Shown here: piece by piece, positions 27,464-36,912 of the stretch | How positions within the stretch are numbered: the stretch's first letter is position 1 | Layout: each line of letters begins with the position of its first letter | Assembly: GCF_900156685.1 (NCBI RefSeq) | Contig: NZ_FTOJ01000001.1 | Location: forward strand, 372,001 to 436,000 | Direction: 5' to 3' | Length of the DNA stretch: 64,000 nucleotides | Origin: Chryseobacterium piscicola | Lineage (GTDB): Bacteria; Bacteroidota; Bacteroidia; Flavobacteriales; Weeksellaceae | Made by a program: the position numbers and the translations under genes | The notes under the pieces: generated by a model | Database searches by the model: none | Told to the model about the DNA's origin: nothing | What the model saw: the letters and a program-made list of their open reading frames with translations, nothing else

Positions 27464-28594
27464 TTAAAGTCTTTGTCTTAAAATAGGCACTACAGAATTT
27501 TTCCATTCGTAGAAATCTCCTGCCAAAATATGTTCTCTTGCTACTTTTACCAAGTCTAAGTAAAATGCAAGGTTATGAATAGAAGCGATTTGCTTTCCTA
27601 AATATTCTTTAGATACAAATAAATGTCTCACATAAGCTTTAGAATATTCACGATCAACAAAACTTGTCCCAAACTCATCTAGCTGAGAAAAATCATTCTT
27701 CCATCTTTCGTTTTTCATGTTCATAACGCCGTTCCATGTGAAGAGCATTCCGTTTCTGGCATTTCTGGTGGGCATTACACAATCCATCATGTCAATTCCC
27801 AAGCCTATTGACTCCAAAATGTTCCATGGTGTACCAACTCCCATCAAATATCTTGGTTTTTCTTTTGGTAAAATATCCGTCACTTCATCGGTGATTCTGT
27901 ACAGTTCATCTTCGGGCTCGCCTACAGATAGTCCGCCAATTGCATTTCCTTCTGCACCTGCCTCTGCTATAACTTCTGCCGAAATTTTTCTTAAATCAGA
28001 AAACGTAGAACCTTGAACGATAGGGAAAAATGTTTGTTTGTAACCGTATAATTCAGGATTTTTTTCGTTCCAATCCATGCATCTTTTTAGCCAGCGGTGA
28101 GTCATGTCCATAGATTTTTTCACTTGATTGTAATGTGCGGGATAAGCAACGCATTCATCAAAAGCCATGAAGATGTCTGCGCCAATTTGTCTCTGGATTT
28201 CCATTGATTTTTCTGGAGTGAACAAGTGAACGCTTCCATCAATATGAGATTTGAATTTCACTCCTTCCTCAGACATTTTTCTGGTTCCTGAAAGCGAAAA
28301 AACCTGAAAGCCTCCAGAGTCTGTAAGGATGGGTAAATCCCAATTCATAAATTGATGAAGACCACCTGCAGCCTGCATCACATCCATTCCTGGGCGTAGG
28401 TAGAGGTGATAGGTGTTTCCGAGAATAATTTGCGCTTTTATATCGTCTTTTAGCTCTCTTTGATGTACTGTTTTTACACTGGCAACAGTTCCTACAGGCA
28501 TGAAAATAGGAGTTTGAACTTTTCCGTGAGCGGTATTCAGTTCTCCGGCTCTTGCTTTTCCTTGAGAGGTTTTTTCTATAGTAAAGAAATTCAT
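27464..28594 (-). CDS. tgt: tRNA-guanine transglycosylase
   Basis: Tgt swaps guanine 34 of certain tRNAs for the queuosine precursor preQ1. The 376 residues match bacterial Tgt. Substrate and catalytic signatures are visible: LTDSGGFQVFSLS near the front, GGLSVGEPEDELYR and YLMGVGTPWNILE in the middle, and DCVMPTRNARNG with a catalytic aspartate. The zinc cysteines of most bacterial family members are not clear here: the C-terminal region reads YVRHLFVSKEYLGKQIASIH with few cysteines, so zinc binding deserves a check. Confidence 0.94.
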   Translation of the reverse strand: MNFFTIEKTSQGKARAGELNTAHGKVQTPIFMPVGTVASVKTVHQRELKDDIKAQIILGNTYHLYLRPGMDVMQAAGGLHQFMNWDLPILTDSGGFQVFSLSGTRKMSEEGVKFKSHIDGSVHLFTPEKSMEIQRQIGADIFMAFDECVAYPAHYNQVKKSMDMTHRWLKRCMDWNEKNPELYGYKQTFFPIVQGSTFSDLRKISAEVIAEAGAEGNAIGGLSVGEPEDELYRITDEVTDILPKEKPRYLMGVGTPWNILESIGLGIDMMDCVMPTRNARNGMLFTWNGVMNMKNERWKNDFSQLDEFGTSFVDREYSKAYVRHLFVSKEYLGKQIASIHNLAFYLDLVKVAREHILAGDFYEWKNSVVPILRQRL

Positions 28595-28648
28595 TTATAT
28601 TTTTTAAATCTAAATAATTGTGAGAGATGAAGTTTATAATTCGTAAAA

Positions 28649-29017
28649 TTATCTTGCGAAAGAAGGAATGTTTTGATTGGCTTTCAATTTTTCTTTTACG
28701 TGCTTTTCAGCTTTTGGATCTTTTTCAAGAAGAATTTTTTGTGCCTGTTCTACGATTGATTTCATTTTTTGGTTCACCACGTAATACCTGTAGCTTTCAA
28801 CAAAATCATTGGCTTTTACCTTGTGGTTTTTAAGGATAAATCTTGTTCCGCTTTCGAGGTTTTTCCCTTGATATAAAAAGCTTACCTGGTCGTTGATTGC
28901 CATTTCTGCCATCAATTCTGCCATTGTGTCTTGGGTAAGAAGATTTTTTGGTTTGTCAATATATTCTTTACAAGAAAATAGCAACAAAAAAATAAAAAAA
29001 CAAAATATCTTTTTCAT
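28649..29017 (-). CDS. DUF4296 lipoprotein
   Basis: From the ATG at 29017 the 122-residue product is a lipoprotein with signal MKKIFCFFIFLLLFSC and lipid-binding cysteine at residue 16. The frame is open 8 codons further up, but the signal peptide fixes this start. Its ATG overlaps the stop of the upstream glycosyltransferase (ATGA at 29014-29017), showing coupling. DUF4296 proteins are small helical Bacteroidetes lipoproteins of unknown role. Confidence 0.75.
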   Translation of the reverse strand: MKKIFCFFIFLLLFSCKEYIDKPKNLLTQDTMAELMAEMAINDQVSFLYQGKNLESGTRFILKNHKVKANDFVESYRYYVVNQKMKSIVEQAQKILLEKDPKAEKHVKEKLKANQNIPSFAR

Positions 29018-29730
29018 AACCTGCCGATTATAGATTTCCATTTTAAATTTAAAACTCCAAAAACAGCTTCGTGAATTATTCCACCGTTCATTTTGCTTTC
29101 TCCTAAAATTCTATTGGTAAATATAATAGGAACTTCAACGATTTTAAAACCTTTTTTCAAAGTTCTGAATTTCATTTCAATTTGAAAGCCGTATCCTTTT
29201 AATTTTATATTGTCTAAACCAATTTCTTCTAAAACTTTGCGTGAGAAGCAAACAAAACCTGCTGTAGTGTCATGGATGGGAAGACCGAGAACAAAGCGCA
29301 CATATTTTGAAGCAAAATAGGAAAGAAGTACTCTTCCCATTGGCCAATTCACCACATTTACTCCTTTAGAATAACGAGATCCAATCGCCATATCTGCATT
29401 CTTGCAGGCCTCAAAAAGTTTGGGTAAATCTGCAGGGTTGTGAGAAAAATCTGCATCCATCTCAAAAATGTAGTCATATTGATTCTGAATTGCCCATTTA
29501 AAACCATGGATGTAGGCTTTTCCTAATCCGTCTTTCACTTTTCTCACAGAAATGTGGAGCGTGTGTGGGTATTTTTTCTGTACATCTTTCACGATATTTG
29601 CTGTTCCATCGGGAGAAGAGTCGTCTACCACCAAAACGTGAAACTCATCTTCCAATGCAAAAACAGCGGAAATTATCTTTTCAATATTTTCCTTTTCGTT
29701 GTATGTAGGGATGATAACGAGTTTTTTCAT
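29014..29730 (-). CDS. polyprenol-phosphate sugar transferase, GT2 family (DPM-like)
   Basis: The 238-residue protein is a single GT-A fold domain: LVIIPTYNEKENIEKII at the front, VVDDSSPDGTANIV with the nucleotide-binding aspartates, and EMDADFSHNP with the DxD motif. MAIGSRYSKG and DTTAGFVCFSR are typical of dolichol/polyprenol-phosphate mannosyltransferases. It lacks the C-terminal membrane segments of longer relatives. It probably loads mannose or another sugar onto a lipid carrier at the inner membrane. The frame is open to 29775, but the family begins at MKKLVIIPTYNE, giving 29730. Confidence 0.88.
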   Translation of the reverse strand: MKKLVIIPTYNEKENIEKIISAVFALEDEFHVLVVDDSSPDGTANIVKDVQKKYPHTLHISVRKVKDGLGKAYIHGFKWAIQNQYDYIFEMDADFSHNPADLPKLFEACKNADMAIGSRYSKGVNVVNWPMGRVLLSYFASKYVRFVLGLPIHDTTAGFVCFSRKVLEEIGLDNIKLKGYGFQIEMKFRTLKKGFKIVEVPIIFTNRILGESKMNGGIIHEAVFGVLNLKWKSIIGRL

Positions 29731-29784
29731 TTCAATTTGCAAAGATAGTTTTTTTAGACTTTCTATTTTATACAAAATAATCTA

Positions 29785-29792
29785 TAATTTTG
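29785..29792 (+). promoter_or_regulatory. -7 promoter box of the DUF4271 gene
   Basis: TAATTTTG matches TAnnTTTG, 13 bases before the TTG start codon at 29806. Confidence 0.45.
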
Positions 29793-29805
29793 CAAAAAAA
29801 TTCCT

Positions 29806-30474
29806 TTGCTACTATCAAAGACTTTTATTGACCCTGTAAGATTCCCCGAAAATAATGATTGGGTGGTTTTTATATTAATAGGAAGCATTTTTCTATACAT
29901 TTTCATGATGAATGTTATTGAGAGAGAGGCTAATCTAAAAGATTTTCTTTTCCAAAAATATTTTGACTCTAGCAATAATCTTCCCAATTGGATTATTACT
30001 TCTGTTGTTTTTGTTTTTGTGATGTCGGCTTTAATCTCTCAATATGTACCTATTATTCCGCAGTTTATTGTAGAAAATCAGATTTTCGGATATCATTTAA
30101 ATAAATTGGGATATACTTTGGCAGTAGTTTCACTTTTTTATTTTGCGAGAACGAGTTTGAGTTTTCTTTTTTACCATAGTATAGGCGATGGCAAAAAGTG
30201 GAATGTTTTTTATTTTACATCCACAAAAATGCAGTTTGTGCTTAGTATACTCTTGATGTTGCTTTGCGTAGGGCATTACTATTTCCCTGTGGAGAAGAAT
30301 AAGGTGTTTGAAGTGTATGTGGTATCTTTTTGTTTTGTATTCATTTTCAAGGTGTTGTTTTATATGTTTCATAAAAATAATATACTGCCTCAAGAATGGT
30401 ATTATAAATTTTTGTATATTTGCACCCTTCAAATAGCACCTCTTTTGATGCTATGGAAACTTTTATTTTTCTAA
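29806..30474 (+). CDS. DUF4271 family membrane protein, TTG start
   Basis: The 222-residue product has about six membrane segments and matches the DUF4271 family, limited to Bacteroidetes and usually next to hemD as here. The only in-frame starts before the first membrane segment are TTG at 29806 and codons beyond it. The next ATG would remove the first membrane segment, so TTG is chosen, and the promoter box agrees. The function is unknown. hemD follows after 12 bases. Confidence 0.75.
   Translation: MLLSKTFIDPVRFPENNDWVVFILIGSIFLYIFMMNVIEREANLKDFLFQKYFDSSNNLPNWIITSVVFVFVMSALISQYVPIIPQFIVENQIFGYHLNKLGYTLAVVSLFYFARTSLSFLFYHSIGDGKKWNVFYFTSTKMQFVLSILLMLLCVGHYYFPVEKNKVFEVYVVSFCFVFIFKVLFYMFHKNNILPQEWYYKFLYICTLQIAPLLMLWKLLFF
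30415..30422 (+). promoter_or_regulatory. possible internal promoter of hemD
   Basis: TATATTTG matches TAnnTTTG inside the 3' end of the DUF4271 gene, 64 bases before the hemD start. Confidence 0.35.
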
Positions 30475-30486
30475 TAAAACTACAAG

Positions 30487-31227
30487 ATGAGAATAAAGTC
30501 TATTTTGGTTTCTCAACCAGCGCCCAGCGAGTCTTCTCCGTATTTGGAAATTGCGAAAAAGGAAAAGATTAAGATTGATTTTCGTCCCTTTATCCACGTC
30601 GCAGGAGTAGATAACAAAGAATTAAGAACTCAGAAAATTGATCTTACTCAATATACAGGGATCATTTTCACGAGTAAAAATGCAGTAGATCATTATTTTA
30701 GATTGGCCGAAGAGCTAAGGTTCAGCGTACCAGATACCATGCGCTATATCTGTCAATCTGAAGCTATCGCAAACTATTTGCAAAAGCACATTGTGTATAG
30801 AAAAAGAAAAATCAGCTTTGGGGAAAAGAACTTTGCTGATCTTGCACCGCTTTTCAAAAAATTTCCTTCAGAGAAATATCTCTTGCCTTCATCCGATGTT
30901 TTGGGGCCAGAAATTCCTAAAACTTTAGATGCTGCCAATATAGAATGGACGAGAGCGATAATGTACCGAACTGTGTGCAGTGATCTTACTGATATTAATA
31001 TTGCGAATTATGATATGTTGATTTTCTTTAGTCCACAAGGTATAAAGTCTTTACAGCAGAATTTTCCGGATTTCAAACAAGAAAACACGAAAATTGGTGT
31101 TTTCGGTCCTACTACTTCAGCGGCTGCAGAAGAAGCAGGTTTGAAAGTTGACCTCATGGCGCCTACCAAAGAAAATCCATCAATGACGATGGCTTTAGAA
31201 AAGTACATAAAAGCACTTCATAAATAA
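30487..31227 (+). CDS. hemD: uroporphyrinogen-III synthase
   Basis: It closes and inverts ring D of hydroxymethylbilane to give uroporphyrinogen III, the common precursor of haem and sirohaem. The 246 residues match the family's two-lobed HemD fold: GIIFTSKNAVDHYF in the first lobe and MLIFFSPQGIKSLQQNF, then FGPTTSAAAEEAGL in the second. Sequence conservation in this family is always low, so the call leans on those motifs and the DUF4271 neighbour. A terminator follows. Confidence 0.88.
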   Translation: MRIKSILVSQPAPSESSPYLEIAKKEKIKIDFRPFIHVAGVDNKELRTQKIDLTQYTGIIFTSKNAVDHYFRLAEELRFSVPDTMRYICQSEAIANYLQKHIVYRKRKISFGEKNFADLAPLFKKFPSEKYLLPSSDVLGPEIPKTLDAANIEWTRAIMYRTVCSDLTDINIANYDMLIFFSPQGIKSLQQNFPDFKQENTKIGVFGPTTSAAAEEAGLKVDLMAPTKENPSMTMALEKYIKALHK

Positions 31228-31250
31228 AAAAAGAAGTCTTACAAAATAGT

Positions 31251-31287
31251 AAAGCCGTCTTTCAAGAAATAGAAAGATGGCTTTTTT
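31251..31287 (+). terminator. terminator of hemD
   Basis: AAAGCCGTCTTTC pairs (one wobble) with GAAAGATGGCTTTTTT (31272-31287). Confidence 0.75.
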
Positions 31288-31354
31288 AATTAAATTTGAA
31301 CAGAATTTAATATTGAAAATGATTTTGAGATTAAACGAACTTTAAAAGATCAAA

Positions 31355-33397
31355 ATGAAAGCACCACAGGCAAAAAAAATAGAAAAAATTCTAGAAATAC
31401 ATGGCGATAAAAGAATCGACAATTATTTTTGGATGAACGAAAGAGAAAATCCTGAAGTTGTAAAATATCTTGAAGAAGAAAATGCCTTTGCGGATTTTGT
31501 TATGAAAGATACAGAGTCTTTTCAGAATGAGCTTTTTGAAGAAATGAAGGCCCGTTATAAAAAAGATGACGAATCTTTGCCGTATCTTTTCAATGAATAT
31601 TGGTACATCGTACGTTATGAAGAAGGAAAAGAATATCCCATTTTTTGCAGAAAATACCAAAGTCTAGACAATACGGAAGAAATTCTTCTTGATGTAAATG
31701 TTTTAGCAGAAGGACAAGATTATTTTGAAGTGGGAAGTGTGGCGGTTTCTCCCAACAACGAGTTGGCCTCTTTTTCTAGTGATAACGTAAGCCGAAGAAT
31801 TTATACCATTAATTTCAAAAATTTGAAAACAGGAGAGATTCTTCCTGATAAAATTGAAAATACAACTGGAAAGGCGGTTTGGGCAAATGATAATCAACAT
31901 GTATTTTACATAAGAAAAGATGATAGTTTAAGGGCTTTTCAGGTGTACAGACATCAGCTGGGAACAGATTCTTCACAGGATATTCTTATTTTTCATGAAA
32001 AAGACGAAACTTTTGATGTAAATGTTTTTAAAACTAAATCTTTAGAATATATTTTCATTGCAAGTTCAAGTACCATTTCAGATGAGCATAGGTTTATACC
32101 ATCAAGTGACGTTTTTGCAGATTGGATCATTATTCAACCTAGGATTGATGATTTGGAGTATTCTGTAGAGCATTATGAAGACGAATTTTACATCATTACC
32201 AACGCAGACGATGCTACTAATTTCAAAATCGTAAAAACGAAAATAGATAATTGCGGTATGGAAAACTGGGTAGATGTGATTCCGCATCGTCCGGAAGTTT
32301 TACTGGAAGGTTTTGAAATATTTAAAAACTATCTTGTCATTGAAGAAAGAGAAGAAGGACTTCTACAAATAAAAATTATAGCTGAAAAAACGCAAGATTC
32401 ATATTATTTGCCTTTTTCAGATCCTACTTATACAGCTTATATTGGTACAAATCTTGAATTTGACACCGAGGTTTTACGTTATGGTTACACTTCTCTTACA
32501 CAGCCAAGCTCTACGTATGAATTTAATATGAAAGATCAAACTACAGTTCTTCTAAAGCAACAAGATGTTTTAGGCGGAAAATTTGATCCCGAAAACTATA
32601 TTTCTGAGAGAATTTGGGCAGACTCTAGAGATGGAGAAGCGAAGGTTCCTATTTCTTTGGTTTATCATAAAGAGACAAAAAAGTGTGCAGAAACACCTGT
32701 TCTTTTGTATGGCTACGGAAGCTACGGTCACACAGTAGATGCTAGTTTTTCTAATGTAAGATTATCAATTTTGGATCGTGGGTTTATTTATGCAATTGCT
32801 CACATTCGTGGAGGAGAATATCTAGGAAGAGAATGGTATGAAGAGGGTAAAATGCTGGAGAAGAAAAATACTTTTTTTGATTTTATAGATGCAGGAAAAC
32901 ATTTAGTAAAAGAAAATTATACTTCATCAAAACATTTATATGCCATGGGCGGAAGCGCCGGAGGTTTATTGATGGGAGCAGTAATCAATTACGAGCCATC
33001 TTTGTTTAACGGAATTGTGGCGCAGGTGCCTTTCGTAGACGTTATTACAACAATGCTTGATGAGACGATTCCTTTAACAACAGGTGAGTATGACGAATGG
33101 GGGAATCCCAACGATGAAGAATACTATCATTATATGAAAGACTATTCACCTTATGATAATGTGGAAGCTAAATCTTATCCGAATATGTTGATTACTACTG
33201 GTTTTCACGATTCTCAAGTGCAATATTGGGAACCTGCGAAATGGACAGCCAAATTGAGAGAATTTAAAACAGACGAAAATATTCTCATTTTCAAAACCGA
33301 TATGAGTGCAGGACACGGCGGTGCAAGTGGTAGATTTGAATCGTTAAAAGAAGACGCTATGGAATATGCGTTTCTTCTAAAATTAGAAAATAAATAA
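31355..33397 (+). CDS. S9A family oligopeptidase (oligopeptidase B type)
   Basis: The 680-residue protein has the prolyl oligopeptidase layout: a short N-terminal segment, a seven-bladed beta-propeller (about residues 70-410) and an alpha/beta hydrolase domain. The nucleophile is S534 in GGSAGG and the catalytic histidine is H654 in SAGHGGASGR. RGGEYLGREWYEEGK is a typical block before the nucleophile. Oligopeptidase B cleaves short peptides after basic residues. Specificity here is inferred. There is no signal peptide, so it is cytoplasmic. A small gene follows after 1 base. Confidence 0.92.
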   Translation: MKAPQAKKIEKILEIHGDKRIDNYFWMNERENPEVVKYLEEENAFADFVMKDTESFQNELFEEMKARYKKDDESLPYLFNEYWYIVRYEEGKEYPIFCRKYQSLDNTEEILLDVNVLAEGQDYFEVGSVAVSPNNELASFSSDNVSRRIYTINFKNLKTGEILPDKIENTTGKAVWANDNQHVFYIRKDDSLRAFQVYRHQLGTDSSQDILIFHEKDETFDVNVFKTKSLEYIFIASSSTISDEHRFIPSSDVFADWIIIQPRIDDLEYSVEHYEDEFYIITNADDATNFKIVKTKIDNCGMENWVDVIPHRPEVLLEGFEIFKNYLVIEEREEGLLQIKIIAEKTQDSYYLPFSDPTYTAYIGTNLEFDTEVLRYGYTSLTQPSSTYEFNMKDQTTVLLKQQDVLGGKFDPENYISERIWADSRDGEAKVPISLVYHKETKKCAETPVLLYGYGSYGHTVDASFSNVRLSILDRGFIYAIAHIRGGEYLGREWYEEGKMLEKKNTFFDFIDAGKHLVKENYTSSKHLYAMGGSAGGLLMGAVINYEPSLFNGIVAQVPFVDVITTMLDETIPLTTGEYDEWGNPNDEEYYHYMKDYSPYDNVEAKSYPNMLITTGFHDSQVQYWEPAKWTAKLREFKTDENILIFKTDMSAGHGGASGRFESLKEDAMEYAFLLKLENK

Positions 33398-33398
33398 G

Positions 33399-33743
33399 AT
33401 GATCAACGAAAAAGAATCTTGGGAGAAAATTCAACAGTTTTTTACAGAAAATTTTGATACGGAAAAAAATGCGCCCGTGGAAACTTATCTTTTTCTCATT
33501 GGTCTTCAAGAGTTGGGAAGCGGACAGCAAAAATACACCAAAGATGATAAGGTAAACCTTATTCATATTGCAGTTTGTAGACTTTTAGAACCATTTGGGT
33601 ACTACAAATTTTCTCATTATGATGATGATGGGTATCCGCATTGGGAAGAATTAGAACCACTCCCGGAACTGAGGGCAAATGAGCAGCAACTTTTGATGAA
33701 AAAAGCCATTATTCAGTATTTTCAGGATGAAGAATTGGTTTGA
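33399..33743 (+). CDS. small conserved protein of unknown function
   Basis: I do not recognise the 114-residue product. It is soluble and acidic, with a helical N-terminus, LFLIGLQELGSGQQKYTKD in the middle and YDDDGYPHWEELEPLP towards the end. It starts one base after the S9 peptidase stop, so the two are almost certainly cotranscribed. I believe similar proteins occur across flavobacteria. A terminator follows. Confidence 0.7.
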   Translation: MINEKESWEKIQQFFTENFDTEKNAPVETYLFLIGLQELGSGQQKYTKDDKVNLIHIAVCRLLEPFGYYKFSHYDDDGYPHWEELEPLPELRANEQQLLMKKAIIQYFQDEELV

Positions 33744-33783
33744 GAATTTGATAATGTACCAATTTGAAAATTAAAATTGCTCT

Positions 33784-33820
33784 AAAAAAAATGGAAAGTA
33801 ACACGACTCTCCATTTTTTT
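33784..33820. terminator. bidirectional terminator
   Basis: AAAAAAATGGA pairs with TCCATTTTTTT (33810-33820) between convergent genes. Confidence 0.75.
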
Positions 33821-33849
33821 TATTTTCAAATTATCTCATTTTCAAATTT

Positions 33850-34338
33850 TTAAATTGAAAGAATTTCTTCGAGCTGATTTAATCCTGTTTTAAAGCCTTC
33901 CTCAAAACCCATTTCAATCTGTTTTTTCATATCGTCTTCTGAGTGAAAATGAATATTTATGGTCATTTTCGTGCCTTCTTTTACGCCAGTAAAACCAAAT
34001 AGCCATTTAGACTCGTTGAAATCTGAATTTAAATTTCCTTTTTCATCACAAAAACAAGCGAGGCCGTCAAAACTTCTATTTTCTGTAATTTCACCATATT
34101 TCATTTGAGAATAATGCCTTTGGCCGTCTGTATCAACCATGGAATAATACCAAATTCCTCCTTTACTAAAGTTTTGATTTTTTGTGTCGCATTTCCAAGG
34201 TTTTGGTGCCCACCAAAGATCTAAAAATTCAGCTTTCGTGAAATAATCCCACACTTTTTTAACTTCAGCATCATAAATCTTAGATACATAGACTGTTTTC
34301 TCATCAAAATCTTTATTGAAAATAATATCTGTACTCAT
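33850..34338 (-). CDS. SRPBCC (AHSA1-like) domain protein
   Basis: The 162-residue protein fits the START/Bet v 1-like AHSA1 group: VSKIYDAEVKKVWDYFTKAEFLDLW opens the fold and WLFGFTGVKEGTKM comes later. These proteins hold hydrophobic ligands or act as Hsp90 co-chaperone-like domains. No ligand can be predicted. It is cytoplasmic and transcribed alone, with start MSTDIIFNKDF. Confidence 0.8.
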   Translation of the reverse strand: MSTDIIFNKDFDEKTVYVSKIYDAEVKKVWDYFTKAEFLDLWWAPKPWKCDTKNQNFSKGGIWYYSMVDTDGQRHYSQMKYGEITENRSFDGLACFCDEKGNLNSDFNESKWLFGFTGVKEGTKMTINIHFHSEDDMKKQIEMGFEEGFKTGLNQLEEILSI

Positions 34339-34524
34339 TGTTTCTTCTTTTATTGAGGTTTAATTACCAATTTTCTTACCATTTTTTAATTAAATTTTAA
34401 TCCTATATTTATAATTAAATGTTAAAACCTATAATTTTAAGATAAATTATATAATTAATTGGCGTGTATTTTGTTTATAAAATCTTAAAATGTTTACTTT
34501 TAACATTCTTAACGCTGCTATGTA

Positions 34525-36072
34525 ATGAATAATAAGTTTATTCCTATAATTTCGGTCTTTATGACCATTTCTCTTATCGTTTTTGTAACCCTTCAGTTTT
34601 ATTGGTTGAAGCGTTATTATACTGCGTTGGAACAAGATTTTTCAAATAAAGTATATTCGGTTTTAGAAAATTCTGCCAAGACAGTTTCAGATCTTGAAGT
34701 TAAAAAATATCTTAATGAAGATTATAAAAATTTCAGAGATAATATTTTAGCCAATAAAAATCAACCTACTTTAACGACGATTCAACAAGTAGAAGATTCT
34801 GGCAGTCAAAGACAAATTATTTATTCTAAAAATTTGATTGAAAGAGTGCAATTGCCACTTTCCCAAAGGGGAGATACCTTAAACCTTACCAAATTATACA
34901 GTGACGATGCCGCTTACAAAGTAAAAAAAGATACTACAAAACGGGAAGCCCTCACTTCGGAAATTAATCAAGATATTCAAAATGGTGATTATACCATGAA
35001 AGAGTTTGTAAAAGTGAATGGTAACAATCTCCCTATAAATAAAAGAGTAGATAAAAAAACGCTGGATTCTGTCATCTCAAAAGAGTTGAGAATGAAAGGG
35101 ATTACTGCAGAATATGGTTTTGGAGTGATGGATAAAAACAGCAAACCTACCATACTTGAATCTAAAATATTTAAAGATAAAAAAGAGAGCAACAGTTATT
35201 CATATCCTTTGTTTACAGATACAGACGACCGTACACTTTACACATTGGCACTTGTTTTTCCTAAAAAAGAATATTCTTTGGCAATGAACAACTGGCCTAT
35301 GCTTTTAGGTACGTTTTTATCACTTCTTACGATTTTGGGAATCTATATTATATCAATTAATTATATGATGAGGCAGAAAAAATTGGCAGAAGTGAAAACA
35401 GATTTCATCAACAATATGTCGCATGAATTTAAAACACCTTTGGCTACCATTTCCGTTGCTACAGATTCTTTAGCGAATGATAAAATTGCAACCAATCCGG
35501 AAAAAGTAAGGTATTATTCCGCTTTAATTAAGCAGGAAAATATTCGTATGAAAAAGCAAGTGGAAAATGTTCTCAATATGTCTAAACTTGAACGTAATGA
35601 AGTGAAGCTCTTCTTGAAGGAAACCAATGTAAGAGAGCTTATAAAGGCCACTACAGAATCTTTTAATCTTATCGTAGGACAACGAAACGGTAGTTTGAAG
35701 CAAGAATTTAATGCCACCAAATATATTTTTAAAATTGATGAGTTTCATATTTCAAATATGCTGGTGAATCTCTTAGATAATGCCAATAAATATTCTCCCG
35801 AAACTCCGGAAATATTAGTTACCACAAAAAACGAAGGTAATTGGTATGTGATTGAAATTTCAGACAAAGGAATGGGCATGGAAACTCAAAATAAAACTAA
35901 GATTTTTGAGAAGTTCTTCCGTGAAGAAACTGGAAACATTCATAATGTGAAAGGGCAGGGTCTTGGTCTTTCTTATGTGAAAAAAATTGTAGAATTGCAC
36001 AAAGGACAAGTGATTGTAGATTCTAACAAAGGTGAAGGAAGTTCTTTTATCATCAAACTGCCAATGGCATAA
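34525..36072 (+). CDS. sensor histidine kinase
   Basis: The 515-residue kinase has two membrane segments (about residues 8-28 and 255-276) flanking a periplasmic sensor domain of about 225 residues without a recognisable fold. The HisKA site is H300 in NNMSHEFKTPLATIS. The ATPase domain shows MLVNLLDNANKYS (N box), ISDKGMGM (G1) and GQGLGLSYVKKIVELH (G2). It resembles the RprX group of Bacteroidetes. The partner response regulator follows after 66 bases. The signal is unknown. The nearby metal-handling genes suggest an envelope or metal cue, which is inference. Confidence 0.92.
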   Translation: MNNKFIPIISVFMTISLIVFVTLQFYWLKRYYTALEQDFSNKVYSVLENSAKTVSDLEVKKYLNEDYKNFRDNILANKNQPTLTTIQQVEDSGSQRQIIYSKNLIERVQLPLSQRGDTLNLTKLYSDDAAYKVKKDTTKREALTSEINQDIQNGDYTMKEFVKVNGNNLPINKRVDKKTLDSVISKELRMKGITAEYGFGVMDKNSKPTILESKIFKDKKESNSYSYPLFTDTDDRTLYTLALVFPKKEYSLAMNNWPMLLGTFLSLLTILGIYIISINYMMRQKKLAEVKTDFINNMSHEFKTPLATISVATDSLANDKIATNPEKVRYYSALIKQENIRMKKQVENVLNMSKLERNEVKLFLKETNVRELIKATTESFNLIVGQRNGSLKQEFNATKYIFKIDEFHISNMLVNLLDNANKYSPETPEILVTTKNEGNWYVIEISDKGMGMETQNKTKIFEKFFREETGNIHNVKGQGLGLSYVKKIVELHKGQVIVDSNKGEGSSFIIKLPMA

Positions 36073-36138
36073 TTATAAATGATGAGTGATCAATATTAAA
36101 TAATTTGTAAACCAACTTTAAATTAAATAAATAAAAAT

Positions 36139-36825
36139 ATGAGCAACAGAATATTATTAGTAGAAGACGACCAAAGTTTCGGGGCAGTACTAAAAGATTA
36201 TCTTACCATCAACAATTTTGAGGTAACATTAGCCGTTGATGGAGAACAAGGTTTGAAAGAATTTACAGAAAACGAATTCGATATCTGTATATTCGATGTC
36301 ATGATGCCAAAAAAAGACGGTTTTTCTCTAGCAGAAGATGTAAAGAAAATCGATAAAAATACACCAATCATTTTCCTTACTGCAAGAAATATGCGTGAAG
36401 ATATTTTGAGAGGATACCAATTGGGTGCTGATGATTATATTACCAAACCATTTGATACAGAATTACTTCTATACAAAATAAAAGCAATTTTACAAAGAAG
36501 TTCTACTCTAGAGAACGAAGAGCAAGAGCAATTTAAAATAAGTAATATTTTCTTCGATTCTATGTTGAGACAGCTAAGAGTTGGCGACAACGAATATAAA
36601 CTTTCTCCAAAAGAAAATGAACTTTTGAAATTGCTGTGTCTCCACAGAAACGATTTTATGCCAAGAGATTTGGCATTAAGAAAAATCTGGAAAAAAGAAA
36701 ATTATTTTACCGCAAGAAGCATGGATGTTTATATTGCTAAATTGCGAAAATTGCTTAAAGATGATGACGGTTTAGAAATCATCAACGTTCACGGCGAAGG
36801 ATTTAGGCTTTTAGTTAAAAATTAA
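36139..36825 (+). CDS. OmpR-family response regulator
   Basis: The 228-residue regulator has a receiver domain with phospho-acceptor D53 in FDVMMPKKDG, the conserved threonine in FLTARN and lysine in YITKPFD. The C-terminal winged-helix DNA-binding domain (about 130-225) ends AKLRKLLKDDDGLEIINVHG. It is the RprY-like partner of the kinase before it. A hairpin separates it from the lipoprotein gene, so the next genes are probably targets or neighbours and not the same transcript. Confidence 0.93.
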   Translation: MSNRILLVEDDQSFGAVLKDYLTINNFEVTLAVDGEQGLKEFTENEFDICIFDVMMPKKDGFSLAEDVKKIDKNTPIIFLTARNMREDILRGYQLGADDYITKPFDTELLLYKIKAILQRSSTLENEEQEQFKISNIFFDSMLRQLRVGDNEYKLSPKENELLKLLCLHRNDFMPRDLALRKIWKKENYFTARSMDVYIAKLRKLLKDDDGLEIINVHGEGFRLLVKN

Positions 36826-36852
36826 AATAGTTTTTTAAACAATTTAAAATCC

Positions 36853-36888
36853 AAATTAGCAAAGCATTTAAAAATGTTTTGCTAATTT
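36853..36888 (+). terminator. hairpin after the response regulator gene
   Basis: AAATTAGCAAA (36853-36863) pairs with TTTTGCTAATTT (36877-36888). The right arm overlaps a TAATTTTG box (36883-36890) that may serve as the -7 box of the next gene. Confidence 0.55.
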
Positions 36889-36912
36889 TGTTTCCAAAGG
36901 ATTTGATTCATT